A DNA stretch of 64,000 bases, from contig WTGU01000087.1 in NCBI GenBank assembly GCA_011523425.1, forward strand, positions 20,312 to 84,311. Reading direction: 5' to 3'. Both the position numbers and the translations under genes were made by a program. This document shows positions 42,681 to 51,689 of this stretch, piece after piece; the stretch's first letter is position 1; each line of letters opens with the position of its first letter. Origin of the DNA: Alphaproteobacteria bacterium (GTDB taxonomy: Bacteria > Pseudomonadota > Alphaproteobacteria > UBA828). The notes beneath the pieces were generated by a model. It was not told the origin of the DNA. It did not search any database and worked only from the letters and a program-made list of their open reading frames with translations.

Positions 42681-45200
42681 CTACTTTGTGCCTGCGAGAG
42701 GGATACCGGTTGCGGTTGCGGTTGCGACGGTGAGCGCGCGCAGGTCTTCGGGCTCGACGTTCTGGAGGTTCGTCTTGCCGGTACACCGCGCCATCATGGA
42801 GGCCTCCGACGCGGTGGCCTTGAGGATGTTGGTGGTGCCGTGGGAGCGGTCCTCGTCGCTGCGGTCGGCCTCGAAGGCGAGCTCGCGGGTGCCGGTGATC
42901 GCGCCGCCGGCGGCCAGCCCCACGGCGACGCCGAGCACCACGGCGACCGCGCCCAAGGCAATCACCTTCGCCGCATCGGTGCCGGAGCGCACGCCGCCGA
43001 AGTAGACGAGGTCGATCTCCTCCTCGCGGTCCAGCCGGCGCAGGATCGCCACCGCATCGCGCAGGATGGTGAGGTCCGGCGCGCCGCCCAGCTCCGCCCA
43101 GGGCGCGCCGAGGCTGGCGCTGCCGTCCAGCAGCAGCATGTCGAATCCCTGATCGAGGGCGTAGGGGATCGCGTCTTCCAGAAGCTGCGGCGAGGAGACG
43201 GCAAGCCCCAGCACCTGGCCCGGCGCCGCCTTCGCCGCCTCCACCGGGGCGAAGCGGTGGCCGAGGGAGTAGACCAGCCCGGCCGCGTCCGCGCTCGGCG
43301 CGAGCTGCCCCGGCAGCACCAGCTGGAACCAGCGGGTATCGACGCCGATGGGCCTGACCCCGAGATAGCTCGCATCCGCCTCCGCAATCCCGCGCGCCAC
43401 CGCAGCCCGCACCTCGGCGGGCGCATCGTCGAAGCCCGTCACCAGGAAGGGCAGCGCCAGATCGACCGCGCCCACGGTGGTGCCGATGCGGCAGGCCTCG
43501 CGGTAGGGGTCGATCACCAGCCGCGAGAGATTGGCCGGCAGGAAGGCGAGATCGTCCAGTACCCCCGGAAGCGCGTCCGGGAAGGGGTCGTCGCGCTCGG
43601 CCATGCGCTTGTCCAGCATCGCCTTCTGGCGCACCGTGTCGTCCGGCCCGGTGCGCGCCATCACGAAGATGTCCTCCCGGTGCCCCACCGCATAGTCGGC
43701 TGATCCCGTCTCCGCGTCGCAGCGGAAGCAGCGTGCCGCCTCCTTGCGCGCCGCCTCCCAGCCATAGGTAGTCTCGATCTCCGGGAACGACACCGGGTCC
43801 GCGCCGAGCCCGAGGAAGTCCGGGTGCTGCACCGGCAGCAGCTCCCACTCCAGATCCTGCGCCACCGGCACGCGGCGGGTGCGGTAGGGCGTGCGGTAGG
43901 GCAGCGGCTCCGCGCGCCCCTCCAGATAGGCCTTCACGTAGTAGGCCACGCGCTGGCCGTGGTTCATCGCCATCACGATGGTGGAGCCTCCGAAGGCCCC
44001 GTCGCCGGCCGCGAACACCCGCGGATCGCTGGTGCGCATGCCTTCCCACGCGGTCCGCACCCGGTCCGGCTCCATCATGCCGCGCCGCTCCAGGTCCTCG
44101 CAGAGACCCTCCTGGCCCACCGCCGCGATCACCATGCCGCAGGCGATGTCGTGCTCCGTGCCCGGCACGTTCACCGGCGCGCGCCGGCCCGATTCGTCCG
44201 GGTCCCCCAGCGTCGTCGTCACGCACCGCACCGCGAGCCCGTTGCCCTGCGGCACGATCGCCGTCTGCTGGGTGTGGTAGACGAACTCGATCCCCTCCTC
44301 GATGGCGCCCTCGAGCTCGATCTTGCGCGCCGGGATCTCCGCCGGCCCCCGCCGGTAGATCACCTTCACGTGGCGGCAGCCGGGAAGGCGCTTCGCCACC
44401 CGGCAGGCGTCCATCGACACGTCGCCGCCGCCGATCACCACCACCGTCTCCGGCATCTCGGGGCGCGCGCCCTCGTTCACGTCGCGCAGGAACTGCACGC
44501 CGTCGATCACCCGCGTGTCGTCCTCGCCCGCGATCCCCATCTTCTTGCCCCACCACGCGCCGATGGCGAGAACCACCGCGTCGTGCCGGGCCTTGAGATC
44601 GTCCAGCGTCACATCGCGCCCCAGCGCGGTGTTCAGATGCACCTCCATCCCCGGGCAGCGCCGGGCCATGCGGTCGATATCCTCCTGGATGATCCCCGGC
44701 GGCAGGCGGAACGCCGGGATCCCCCAGATCATCATGCCCCCGAGGCGGTCCGTCATCTCGTAGACGTGCACCGCATAGCCCGCCACCGAGAGGTCGTGCG
44801 CCGCCGTCAGCCCAGCCGGGCCCGAGCCCACCACCGCCACGCTCTGCTCATGCCGCACCGGCACCGCCGGCGGGTCGTAGTCGTGTCCCACCTCGTCCAT
44901 GACGAAGCGCTTCAGGTTGCGGATCTGCACCGGCCCGTCGGAATCCGTGCGCCGGCACGCCGGCTCGCACGGCGCATCGCACACGCGCCCGCAGATCGAG
45001 CTGAACGGGTTCGTCGCCGTGATCGCCTCGAAGGCTTCGGCGAACTTCCGTTCCCAGATGTAGGCGATATAGGAGGGCGCGTCCGTTCCCACCGGGCAGG
45101 CGATCTGGCACGGCGCCGGCACGAAGTGCGCGTCGTCGGTGTCGTCCGGAAGCTCCGCCAGCAGCCGCCCGCCCGCCTCCATCTCGCCCGGAACCGCCAT
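42681..45200 (-). CDS. FAD-dependent NAD(P)H oxidoreductase (GltD-like) fused to a degenerate FMN-type barrel
   Basis: An 839-residue fusion. Residues 1-115 form an Fe-S domain (CQIACPVGTD and CGRVCDAPCEPAC) like that of glutamate synthase beta subunits. Two nucleotide-binding motifs follow: VVGSGPAGLTAAHDL at about 120 and VVVIGGGDVSMDACRVAKR near 255; VFAAGDGAFGGSTIV near 420 is the FAD-binding end. CFRCD is at about 490. The remaining 320 residues resemble the FMN barrel of the neighbouring subunit (GFDMLLLDG, VYFGGVRSGTDA, EDLRALTVATA) but lack its Fe-S cysteines. It should pass electrons from NAD(P)H to the FMN subunit. A three-base gap separates it from that gene. Confidence 0.88.
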   Translation of the reverse strand: MAVPGEMEAGGRLLAELPDDTDDAHFVPAPCQIACPVGTDAPSYIAYIWERKFAEAFEAITATNPFSSICGRVCDAPCEPACRRTDSDGPVQIRNLKRFVMDEVGHDYDPPAVPVRHEQSVAVVGSGPAGLTAAHDLSVAGYAVHVYEMTDRLGGMMIWGIPAFRLPPGIIQEDIDRMARRCPGMEVHLNTALGRDVTLDDLKARHDAVVLAIGAWWGKKMGIAGEDDTRVIDGVQFLRDVNEGARPEMPETVVVIGGGDVSMDACRVAKRLPGCRHVKVIYRRGPAEIPARKIELEGAIEEGIEFVYHTQQTAIVPQGNGLAVRCVTTTLGDPDESGRRAPVNVPGTEHDIACGMVIAAVGQEGLCEDLERRGMMEPDRVRTAWEGMRTSDPRVFAAGDGAFGGSTIVMAMNHGQRVAYYVKAYLEGRAEPLPYRTPYRTRRVPVAQDLEWELLPVQHPDFLGLGADPVSFPEIETTYGWEAARKEAARCFRCDAETGSADYAVGHREDIFVMARTGPDDTVRQKAMLDKRMAERDDPFPDALPGVLDDLAFLPANLSRLVIDPYREACRIGTTVGAVDLALPFLVTGFDDAPAEVRAAVARGIAEADASYLGVRPIGVDTRWFQLVLPGQLAPSADAAGLVYSLGHRFAPVEAAKAAPGQVLGLAVSSPQLLEDAIPYALDQGFDMLLLDGSASLGAPWAELGGAPDLTILRDAVAILRRLDREEEIDLVYFGGVRSGTDAAKVIALGAVAVVLGVAVGLAAGGAITGTRELAFEADRSDEDRSHGTTNILKATASEASMMARCTGKTNLQNVEPEDLRALTVATATATGIPLAGTK

Positions 45201-45203
45201 CGC

Positions 45204-47162
45204 TCAGCCCATCCTGCCCTGCAGCGCCTGCTCGCTGGCGCGATACTCCGGCGCGTAGGGAAGCCCCGTCATCTCCGCCGCATCCCGGGTCAGCGCCACC
45301 AGGTCGTCGCGGCAGAGCTCGGTGGTGCTGCCGTAGCCGAGCGCCTGGGTCAGCGCCGCCATCTGCCAGCGCACCCCCTCCAGGTAGCGGTGGATGTTGC
45401 GGGCTTCCGCCACCGGGTTGTAGCGCCGCTCGTGCTCGGGATCCTGGGTCGCGATCCCGGTCACGCATTGCCCCACGTGGCACTGCATGCAGGCGATGCA
45501 GCCGCCGGCGATGATCACCGCCGTCCCCATCGCCACCGCGTCCGCGCCGAGGCAGAGGCCCTTCACCGCGTCGATCCCGTCGCGGATGCCCCCCATCAGC
45601 ACGAGCTGCATCTTGCCGAGCCCCTCGACCTCCTCCAGCGCCGCGATCGCCTGGGTGATCGCCGCCAGCGTCGGCACGCCCACATGCTCCATCACCTCGG
45701 CCCCGCCGGCGCCCGTCGAGCCCTGCATCCCGTCCAGCTCGACGAAGTCGAAGCCGTCCTTGTAGGCGATCTTCACGTCGTCCCGCACGCGGCCCGCGCC
45801 CAGCTTCACGCTCACCGGAATGCGGTAGCCCGTGGCCTCGCGGAACTCCTCCACCTTGATCACCAGGTCGTCGGCGCCGAGGATGTCCGGGTGGCGCGAG
45901 GGCGAGCGCAGGTCGATCCCCTCCGGGATTCCCCGGATCTTCGCCAGCTCCTTCGTCACCTTCTTCGCCATCAACTGGCCGCCGAAGCCGGGCTTGGCCC
46001 CCTGGCTGATGTAGATCTCGAGCCCGTCCGCCCGGTTCATGTCGTGGATGTTCCAGCCCAGACGGCCGCCCAGGCACTGGAAGATGAGCTGCTCCGCCGC
46101 GCCCCGCTGGGCGTCGCTCATCCCCCCCTCGCCCGTGTTCTCGGCGATGCCCGCCATCGACGATGCCATCCCCACCGCCTGCTTGGTGGAGCGCGACAAG
46201 GCGCCGTAGCTCATCGGCGCGATCATCACCGGCATCGAGAGCTTCAGCGGCTTCGCCCCGTTCAGGCCGCCGATCTCGGTCCGCATCTCCACCGCCGCCA
46301 CCGGGTCGCCGGCGGCGCCCGCGGCAGAGAGATCACGCCGGAACGCCAGGTCCGAGAGATGCGGCAGCGCCCGCGCCCCGCCGTAGCCCCGCACCCGGTA
46401 GCGCCCGATCTGGGACTTGATGTAGACGTCCTCCTGCACCTTCGGGTTCCAGTACTCGGACGCGCCCGAGAAGGTGAAGAAGGGGATGCTGCGCACCTGC
46501 CGCTCGCTGGTGGCGTAGCGCAGCCGCTTGCCCGCGTTCACCACCTTGCTGAAGGAGCCCTTGAAGGAAATCTCGTGGCGGTCGAGGAAGGCGCGGACGT
46601 CGTCGAGCTCGGCCTCGGCTATGTCGGAGAGCTCGGCGTCGGAGCCCAGCGAGCGCACCGCACCGCCGATGTAGATCTCGCCCGCCGCCATGTCCTCGCC
46701 GACCCGCTCGCCCGATTCGCCCAGGATGATGATGCGCCCGCCATACATCATGTAGCCCGCCATGAAGTTGGCGTTGCCGGCGCAGCAGAGCGTCCCCTCC
46801 TTCATCACCTGGCCGGCGCGGGAGCCCACGTTGCCGTGCACCACTATCTCCGCGCCCCGGATCGCCACGCCCGCGATCGCGCCGGCGTTGCCGCGCACCG
46901 TCACGGTGCCGGCGTACATGTTGTCGCCCAGGCCCCAGCCGACGTTGTTCTCGATCTCGAAGCGCGCCTTGTCCGCGAGGCCGGCGCAGAAGTAGCCGGC
47001 GGAGCCCTTCACGTGCACCCGAACCGGGTGGATCAGGCCGACGCCGATGTGATGGCGCGCGTCGGGGTTGAGGACCTCGATGTCCTCCCCCTTCGCACCG
47101 TACTCGCGGATCTGCTCGTTGGCGTCGCGGACGGAGATGCGTCCTAGGTCGATCTGGACCAT
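45204..47162 (-). CDS. Glutamate synthase-type subunit: GXGXG domain fused to FMN/[3Fe-4S] synthase domain
   Basis: A 652-residue protein. The N-terminal 220 residues are the GXGXG beta-helix of GltB (GNAGAIAGVAIRGAE, GNVGSRAGQVMKEG), and from about 260 a TIM barrel carries FMN-binding motifs GIAENTGEGG, QGAKPGFGG, SVKLGAGR, LDGMQGSTGAGG and LMGGIRDGID. Cysteines in GGCIACMQCHVGQCVTG (about 557) fit the CX5CX4C pattern of the [3Fe-4S] cluster of glutamate synthase. It would make a glutamate-like product from a 2-oxo acid and ammonia. In canonical GltB, and in GlxC/GlxD, these parts are arranged differently, so this is a rearranged form. It overlaps the amidotransferase gene by 19 bases. Confidence 0.9.
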   Translation of the reverse strand: MVQIDLGRISVRDANEQIREYGAKGEDIEVLNPDARHHIGVGLIHPVRVHVKGSAGYFCAGLADKARFEIENNVGWGLGDNMYAGTVTVRGNAGAIAGVAIRGAEIVVHGNVGSRAGQVMKEGTLCCAGNANFMAGYMMYGGRIIILGESGERVGEDMAAGEIYIGGAVRSLGSDAELSDIAEAELDDVRAFLDRHEISFKGSFSKVVNAGKRLRYATSERQVRSIPFFTFSGASEYWNPKVQEDVYIKSQIGRYRVRGYGGARALPHLSDLAFRRDLSAAGAAGDPVAAVEMRTEIGGLNGAKPLKLSMPVMIAPMSYGALSRSTKQAVGMASSMAGIAENTGEGGMSDAQRGAAEQLIFQCLGGRLGWNIHDMNRADGLEIYISQGAKPGFGGQLMAKKVTKELAKIRGIPEGIDLRSPSRHPDILGADDLVIKVEEFREATGYRIPVSVKLGAGRVRDDVKIAYKDGFDFVELDGMQGSTGAGGAEVMEHVGVPTLAAITQAIAALEEVEGLGKMQLVLMGGIRDGIDAVKGLCLGADAVAMGTAVIIAGGCIACMQCHVGQCVTGIATQDPEHERRYNPVAEARNIHRYLEGVRWQMAALTQALGYGSTTELCRDDLVALTRDAAEMTGLPYAPEYRASEQALQGRMG

Positions 47163-48100
47163 GTACCGTAGCTCCCGGGCGGCGGTTCTCTGGTATCCAG
47201 CGCGCGGCCCGGGAAGAGGCGGTTCAGCGAGACTTCCTCCGAGGCGATCGCGATCAGATCGTCGTTCTCGTACATGATCATCGGCTTCGCCGCGAGATGA
47301 TCCTTGGCGTAGCCGATCTCGTCCCTGGTCGACACCAGGAACGAGAAGGTGCCGTCGAGATCGTCGATCGAAGTCTTGAGCGCCTCCTCCAGCGGAACCT
47401 CGTTCGCGAGCTTGTCCGCCAGATAGACCGCGATCAGCTCGCTGTCGTTGTCCGTGTGGAACTCGAAGCCGCGACGCTCCAGGCGGCGACGCATCTTCCA
47501 GTAGTTCGTGATCTGGCCGTTGTGCACGATCGCGATGTCCGTGAACCCCGTCGCCCAGAACGGGTGCGCCGCCTCCGGCTTCACCTCCGATTCCGTCGCG
47601 AGTCGCACGTGGCCCAGCCCGTGCGTGCCCTGCACCTCGCGCACGTGAAAGCGCTCGTCCACGTCGTGCGCGCCGCCCACGTCCTTGCGGATGTCCAGGC
47701 TCTCCCCGATCGAGATCAGCGTGCCCGCGTGCTCCATGTCGTAGGTGAGCTTCTGCACGTCGCCGGCAAAGCGCACCACCACGCGGTAGCTGTCGCCCAC
47801 CCGCTCGTCGTCGACGATCTCCGCCCCGTGCGCCTCGAGCTCCGAGCGGATGTCCGCGATCGCGCCCTCCGCGTCGCGGTTGTGGCCCACGCCGCCGCCG
47901 GACCCGTTGCCCGCGCCGTCCGCATCCTCCTCAACCAGGAAGCGCAGCCTGAGCTCGCCAGGGCGCGCCTCTTCGTACAGCGCAAAGCCCGTCGAATCCG
48001 GACCACGGTGCTGACAGCCGTCCAGCATGTCGATCAGCGCCCGACCCGCCGACAAGCCCGTCTCTCCGTGCTTAAACATCACGCCTGCTATCCCGCACAT
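47144..48100 (-). CDS. Class II glutamine amidotransferase (GlxB/MgsA-like)
   Basis: A 318-residue Ntn-type amidotransferase: the nucleophile is Cys2 of MCGIAGV, followed by RGPDSTGFALY, GLGHVRLATES, HPFWATGF, IVHNGQITN and DNDSE. It releases ammonia from glutamine for the downstream synthase subunit. The segment between about 50 and 135, with a Gly-rich stretch, corresponds to the insert in GlxB/MgsA relatives. It is the first gene of an operon with the FMN subunit, the FAD reductase and the LarA-like racemase, and is divergent from the alpha/beta hydrolase. Confidence 0.9.
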   Translation of the reverse strand: MCGIAGVMFKHGETGLSAGRALIDMLDGCQHRGPDSTGFALYEEARPGELRLRFLVEEDADGAGNGSGGGVGHNRDAEGAIADIRSELEAHGAEIVDDERVGDSYRVVVRFAGDVQKLTYDMEHAGTLISIGESLDIRKDVGGAHDVDERFHVREVQGTHGLGHVRLATESEVKPEAAHPFWATGFTDIAIVHNGQITNYWKMRRRLERRGFEFHTDNDSELIAVYLADKLANEVPLEEALKTSIDDLDGTFSFLVSTRDEIGYAKDHLAAKPMIMYENDDLIAIASEEVSLNRLFPGRALDTREPPPGSYGTWSRST

Positions 48101-48209
48101 GCGTGCCGCTCCGTTCAGTCGACCCGAATAGCTCTAGGATCATACCACGAAACGGGGACTCGCGCCCCGCCGGTCCGCTATCATGAGCCGCGCCAGAGGA
48201 ATGTCAGCC

Positions 48210-49115
48210 ATGCCCCATGCGCCGTCCCCGGACGGAACCAGGCTCTACTACGAAGAGGCCGGCAGCGGCCATCCGCTGCTCTTCATCCACGAATTCGCGG
48301 GCGATCACCGGAGCTGGGAGCCGCAACTCCGCCATTTCGCGCGGCGCTACCGCTGCGTCGCCTACAACGCCCGCGGCTATCCCCCATCGGACGTGCCGGC
48401 GGACGCGGACGCCTATAGCCAGGCCCACGCGGTGGCGGACGCGATCGCCGTGCTCGATCATCTCGCCATCGAGCGCGCCCACGTCGTGGGGCTCAGCATG
48501 GGCGGCTTCGCTACCCTCCATCTCGGCCTGACTCATCCGGCGCGCGCGACGGCGCTGGTCGTGGCCGGCTGCGGCTACGGCGCGCCGAAGGGAGCCCGGG
48601 ACGGGTTCCGCCGCGAGACGGAGGCGGTCGCGGACCGTCTCGACAGGGAGGGCGCGGCCCCGGTCGGCGCCGACTACGCGCTGGGGCCGACGCGCGTGCA
48701 GTTCGAGACCAAGGACCCGCGCGGCTGGGCCGCCTTCCGCGACAGCCTGGCAGAGCATTCCGCCAGAGGCACCGCCAACACCCTGCGCGGCGTGCAGGCC
48801 CGCCGCCCGTCGCTCTACGACCTGGAGGAGGGCCTCGCCACGCTCGCCGTGCCGACGCTGCTCATCACCGGCGACGAGGACGAGCCCTGCCTCGACGCCA
48901 ACCTCTACCTCAAGCGCACGATCCCCGCGGCGGGCCTGCTGGTGCTCCCGAAAACCGGCCACACCATCAATCTCGAGGAGCCGGACGCGTTCAACCAGGC
49001 CTGCGCGTCGTTCTTCGCACAGGTCGAGAACGGCCGCTGGCCGGCGCGCGATGCGCGCTCGCTGACCGACGCGACGATCACCCGCGCGGACGCAGGCGCG
49101 GCGGCAGAAGCATGA
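48210..49115 (+). CDS. Alpha/beta hydrolase
   Basis: A 301-residue alpha/beta-fold hydrolase. The nucleophile elbow is GLSMGG, an acid residue follows in ITGDEDEP and the histidine is in KTGHTINLEEP; FIHEFAGDHRSW gives the oxyanion hole region. Earlier in-frame ATGs at 48183 and 48201 exist, but only the ATG at 48210 has AGAGGA nine bases upstream. It starts the putative importer operon and overlaps the M20 gene by four bases (ATGA), suggesting a shared task in breaking down the imported compound. Substrate unknown. Confidence 0.85.
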   Translation: MPHAPSPDGTRLYYEEAGSGHPLLFIHEFAGDHRSWEPQLRHFARRYRCVAYNARGYPPSDVPADADAYSQAHAVADAIAVLDHLAIERAHVVGLSMGGFATLHLGLTHPARATALVVAGCGYGAPKGARDGFRRETEAVADRLDREGAAPVGADYALGPTRVQFETKDPRGWAAFRDSLAEHSARGTANTLRGVQARRPSLYDLEEGLATLAVPTLLITGDEDEPCLDANLYLKRTIPAAGLLVLPKTGHTINLEEPDAFNQACASFFAQVENGRWPARDARSLTDATITRADAGAAAEA

Positions 49116-50278
49116 CGGACCCGGCCGCCCTGCTCGCCGAGACGTTGCACGGTCTTCTCGCCGAGCTGATCGCGATCCCGTCGGTCACGCCGCCGGGCGA
49201 CACCCAGGCGGTCTGCGCGGCTGCGGCGAGGCATCTGGAGGCGGCCGGCTGCGCAGTCTCGATGCCGATGCGTACGCCGCCCATCGCCAACCTGGTGGCG
49301 CGGCTCGGCGAGGGCTCGCCCTGCGTCGTGTTCAATTCCCACATCGACACGGTCGCCACCGGGGACCGCGCCGCCTGGCGCACCGATCCCTTCGCCGCGA
49401 CCATGGAGGGGGGACGCATCTACGGCCTCGGCGCCAACAACTGCAAGGGCTCGGCGGCGGTGCATCTCTGGCTCGCGAGCGAGGCGGCGCGGCGCGGCGG
49501 GCCGGCGCGGGGGAGTCTCGTCTTCGTGCTGGCCGGCGACGAGGAGCGCCTCGGCCCGGAGGGCACCGCGTACCTCCGCGAGGAGGGGCTGATCGCACCC
49601 GACGCGCTGGTGCTCGGCGCGCCGACCGAGAACCAGCTCATCGTCCAGGAGCGCGGCATCCTCTGGCTCGAGATCGAGACCGCCGGCAGGGCCGCCCACG
49701 GCGGCGACCCGCCGGCCGGCGACAACGCCATCCTCCGCATGATGCGCCTGCTCGAACGGCTCCGGACCGAGCTCGGGCCGAGACTCGCCGCGAGGCGCAG
49801 CGGCGAGAAGGTCTCGACCATGAACATCGGCACCATCCACGGCGGGGAGAACCCCAACGTGGTGCCCGACCGCTGCATCGCCCGGATCGACCGCCGCCTT
49901 CTGCCGAACGAGCCAGTCGAGGCCGCAGCGGCCGAGATGGAGGCGGTGCTGGCCGGTGCCGGCGAGCCTGCAGGCTCCTATGCCGTGCGCCGCCCCGTCG
50001 GCACCGACGGCTTCTCCGCGCCGCTGGACGGCCCCTTCGTCTCGGCGCTGGCGGCGGCCATCGAGGAGCACCAGGGCAGGCCGGCGGCGGTGCTCAACGC
50101 GCTCGCCGCGAGCGACGGACGCTTCTTCGCCCGCGACGGCATCGAGATCGTGAACTTCGGTCCCGGCGACGGCGCCGTGAGCCATGCCGCCAACGAGTTC
50201 GTGCCGCTCGCCGAGATGGTGGATGCGGCGCTGATTCTGCGCGCCTTCGTCGAGCGCACCCTCGGCTTCGCCCGCTAG
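49112..50278 (+). CDS. M20 family metallo-hydrolase with altered metal site
   Basis: A 388-residue ArgE/DapE/carboxypeptidase G2-type protein. The first metal histidine is in NSHIDTVATGD, the catalytic glutamate in LAGDEERLG, and the last histidine in AVSHAANEF. The bridging Asp of the usual G-x-x-D-x-K-G motif is Asn110 here (GLGANNCKG), so zinc binding or activity may be changed. M20 enzymes hydrolyse amide bonds of N-acyl amino acids, peptides or carbamoyl compounds. It is translationally coupled to the hydrolase upstream and precedes the periplasmic binding protein. Confidence 0.87.
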   Translation: MTDPAALLAETLHGLLAELIAIPSVTPPGDTQAVCAAAARHLEAAGCAVSMPMRTPPIANLVARLGEGSPCVVFNSHIDTVATGDRAAWRTDPFAATMEGGRIYGLGANNCKGSAAVHLWLASEAARRGGPARGSLVFVLAGDEERLGPEGTAYLREEGLIAPDALVLGAPTENQLIVQERGILWLEIETAGRAAHGGDPPAGDNAILRMMRLLERLRTELGPRLAARRSGEKVSTMNIGTIHGGENPNVVPDRCIARIDRRLLPNEPVEAAAAEMEAVLAGAGEPAGSYAVRRPVGTDGFSAPLDGPFVSALAAAIEEHQGRPAAVLNALAASDGRFFARDGIEIVNFGPGDGAVSHAANEFVPLAEMVDAALILRAFVERTLGFAR

Positions 50279-50384
50279 GTGCCGAAGGTGCGCCCCGACA
50301 TTGCGCCGGCGACGCGCTGCGCCTAACCTTCCGCCGGGGCGCGGAGGGAGCGCGTTCGCGGAACAGTCAGGGGAGCTTGAGCTC

Positions 50385-51632
50385 ATGTTCGATTCGACAA
50401 GGAGAGGTTTCCTCAAGGGCACGGCGGGCACCGCCGCAACGCTGGTGGCAGCGGGCCTCGCGGCATCGCCCAAGGCCTATGCCGACGACGACGAGATCGT
50501 CATCGCCAGCATCTTCGATCAGTCCGGCGGGCTCGACATCTACGGCACGCCGATGACCCAGACCTGCGAGCTGGCGGTCGAGGAGATCAACGCGGCCGGC
50601 GGCCTGCTCGGCAAGAAGGTGCGGCTGATCAAGTACGACCCGCAGTCCAACATGGAGCTCTACGCGCAGTACGCCCAGGAGGCGGCGCTGAAGGAGCGCG
50701 TCGACCTGGTGCACGGCGGCATCACCAGCGCGTCCCGCGAGGTGATCCGGCCGATCCTCAGGCGCTTCCAGACGCTGCTCTGGTACAGCGTGATCTACGA
50801 GGGCGGCGTCTGCGACATCAACAACTTCGTCAGCGGGGTGACCGCCGTGCAGTGGGTGAAGCCGATGGCCGACTACGGCTTCAAGACCCACGGCAAGCGC
50901 TGCTACTACATCGGCGCCGACTACAACGCGCCGCAGATCATCGGCAAGTGGACCGAGGTCTTCGCCAAGGAGCAGGGCTCCGAGGTCGTCACCAAGGACT
51001 TCTTCCCGCTCGACGTGGCCGAGTTCGGCCCGGCCATCGCCAAGATCCAGGAAGCGAAGCCCGACTGGCTCTCGACCTGCCTGGTCGGCGCGGCGCACAC
51101 CGGCTTCTACCGCCAGTGGTACGCCGCCGGCATGCTGAACGAGATTCCGATCGTCTCGGTGACCTTCGGCGTCGGCAACGAGCACGTGCAGCTCAGTGCG
51201 GAGGAAGGCAACGGCATCGTCAGCGCCCAGCCCTACTTCCAGGAGCTGCAGCTCCCCGCCAACGTCGATTTCGTCAAGCGCTATCAGGAGCGCTTCGGCG
51301 ACGACGCCCAGTACCTCAACTCGGTGGGCATCGGCGGCTACCTCGGCACCATGCTCTGGTCGCTCGGCGTCAAGGCGGCCGGAAGCCACGAGCGCGAGGC
51401 GGTGATGACGGCGCTGCGCAGCGGCGACATCGCCTGGGACGGTCCGGCCGGCCACATGGTGGTCGACCCGGTCACCAACCACGTCATCCAGGACATGCAC
51501 ATGGCCGAGTGCCAGAACCAGACCTGGAACATCTTCGAGAGCTACTCGCAGATGTACCCGAGCGACGTGATCGACCGCTGCGACCTCACCAAGACGCCGG
51601 ACATGAACGCCCACCTGGGCCCCAACCTGTAG
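50385..51632 (+). CDS. ABC transporter substrate-binding protein, UrtA/AmiC/FmdD-like, Tat-exported
   Basis: A 415-residue type I periplasmic binding protein of the amide/urea branch. The N-terminus STRRGFLKG with a following hydrophobic stretch is a Tat signal. SIFDQSGGLDIYG, VEEINAAGGLLG, GGITSASREVIRP and LLWYSVIYEGG resemble UrtA and AmiC. The ATG at 50385 has GGGGAG nine bases upstream; an earlier in-frame codon is unsupported. It should bind a small amide, urea derivative or amino compound in the periplasm and deliver it to the permeases encoded just downstream. Confidence 0.9.
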   Translation: MFDSTRRGFLKGTAGTAATLVAAGLAASPKAYADDDEIVIASIFDQSGGLDIYGTPMTQTCELAVEEINAAGGLLGKKVRLIKYDPQSNMELYAQYAQEAALKERVDLVHGGITSASREVIRPILRRFQTLLWYSVIYEGGVCDINNFVSGVTAVQWVKPMADYGFKTHGKRCYYIGADYNAPQIIGKWTEVFAKEQGSEVVTKDFFPLDVAEFGPAIAKIQEAKPDWLSTCLVGAAHTGFYRQWYAAGMLNEIPIVSVTFGVGNEHVQLSAEEGNGIVSAQPYFQELQLPANVDFVKRYQERFGDDAQYLNSVGIGGYLGTMLWSLGVKAAGSHEREAVMTALRSGDIAWDGPAGHMVVDPVTNHVIQDMHMAECQNQTWNIFESYSQMYPSDVIDRCDLTKTPDMNAHLGPNL

Positions 51633-51689
51633 GCGTCACGCGAACCGCAGCGAAGCGAGAGCGACTGCACGCTTGACGACGGGCGCGCC

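Noticed and set aside
43824..47147. 1107-codon plus-strand frame opposite the glutamate synthase genes
   Set aside because: Composition is His/Arg/Leu-rich as expected of a shadow frame, while the minus-strand genes have full catalytic motifs.
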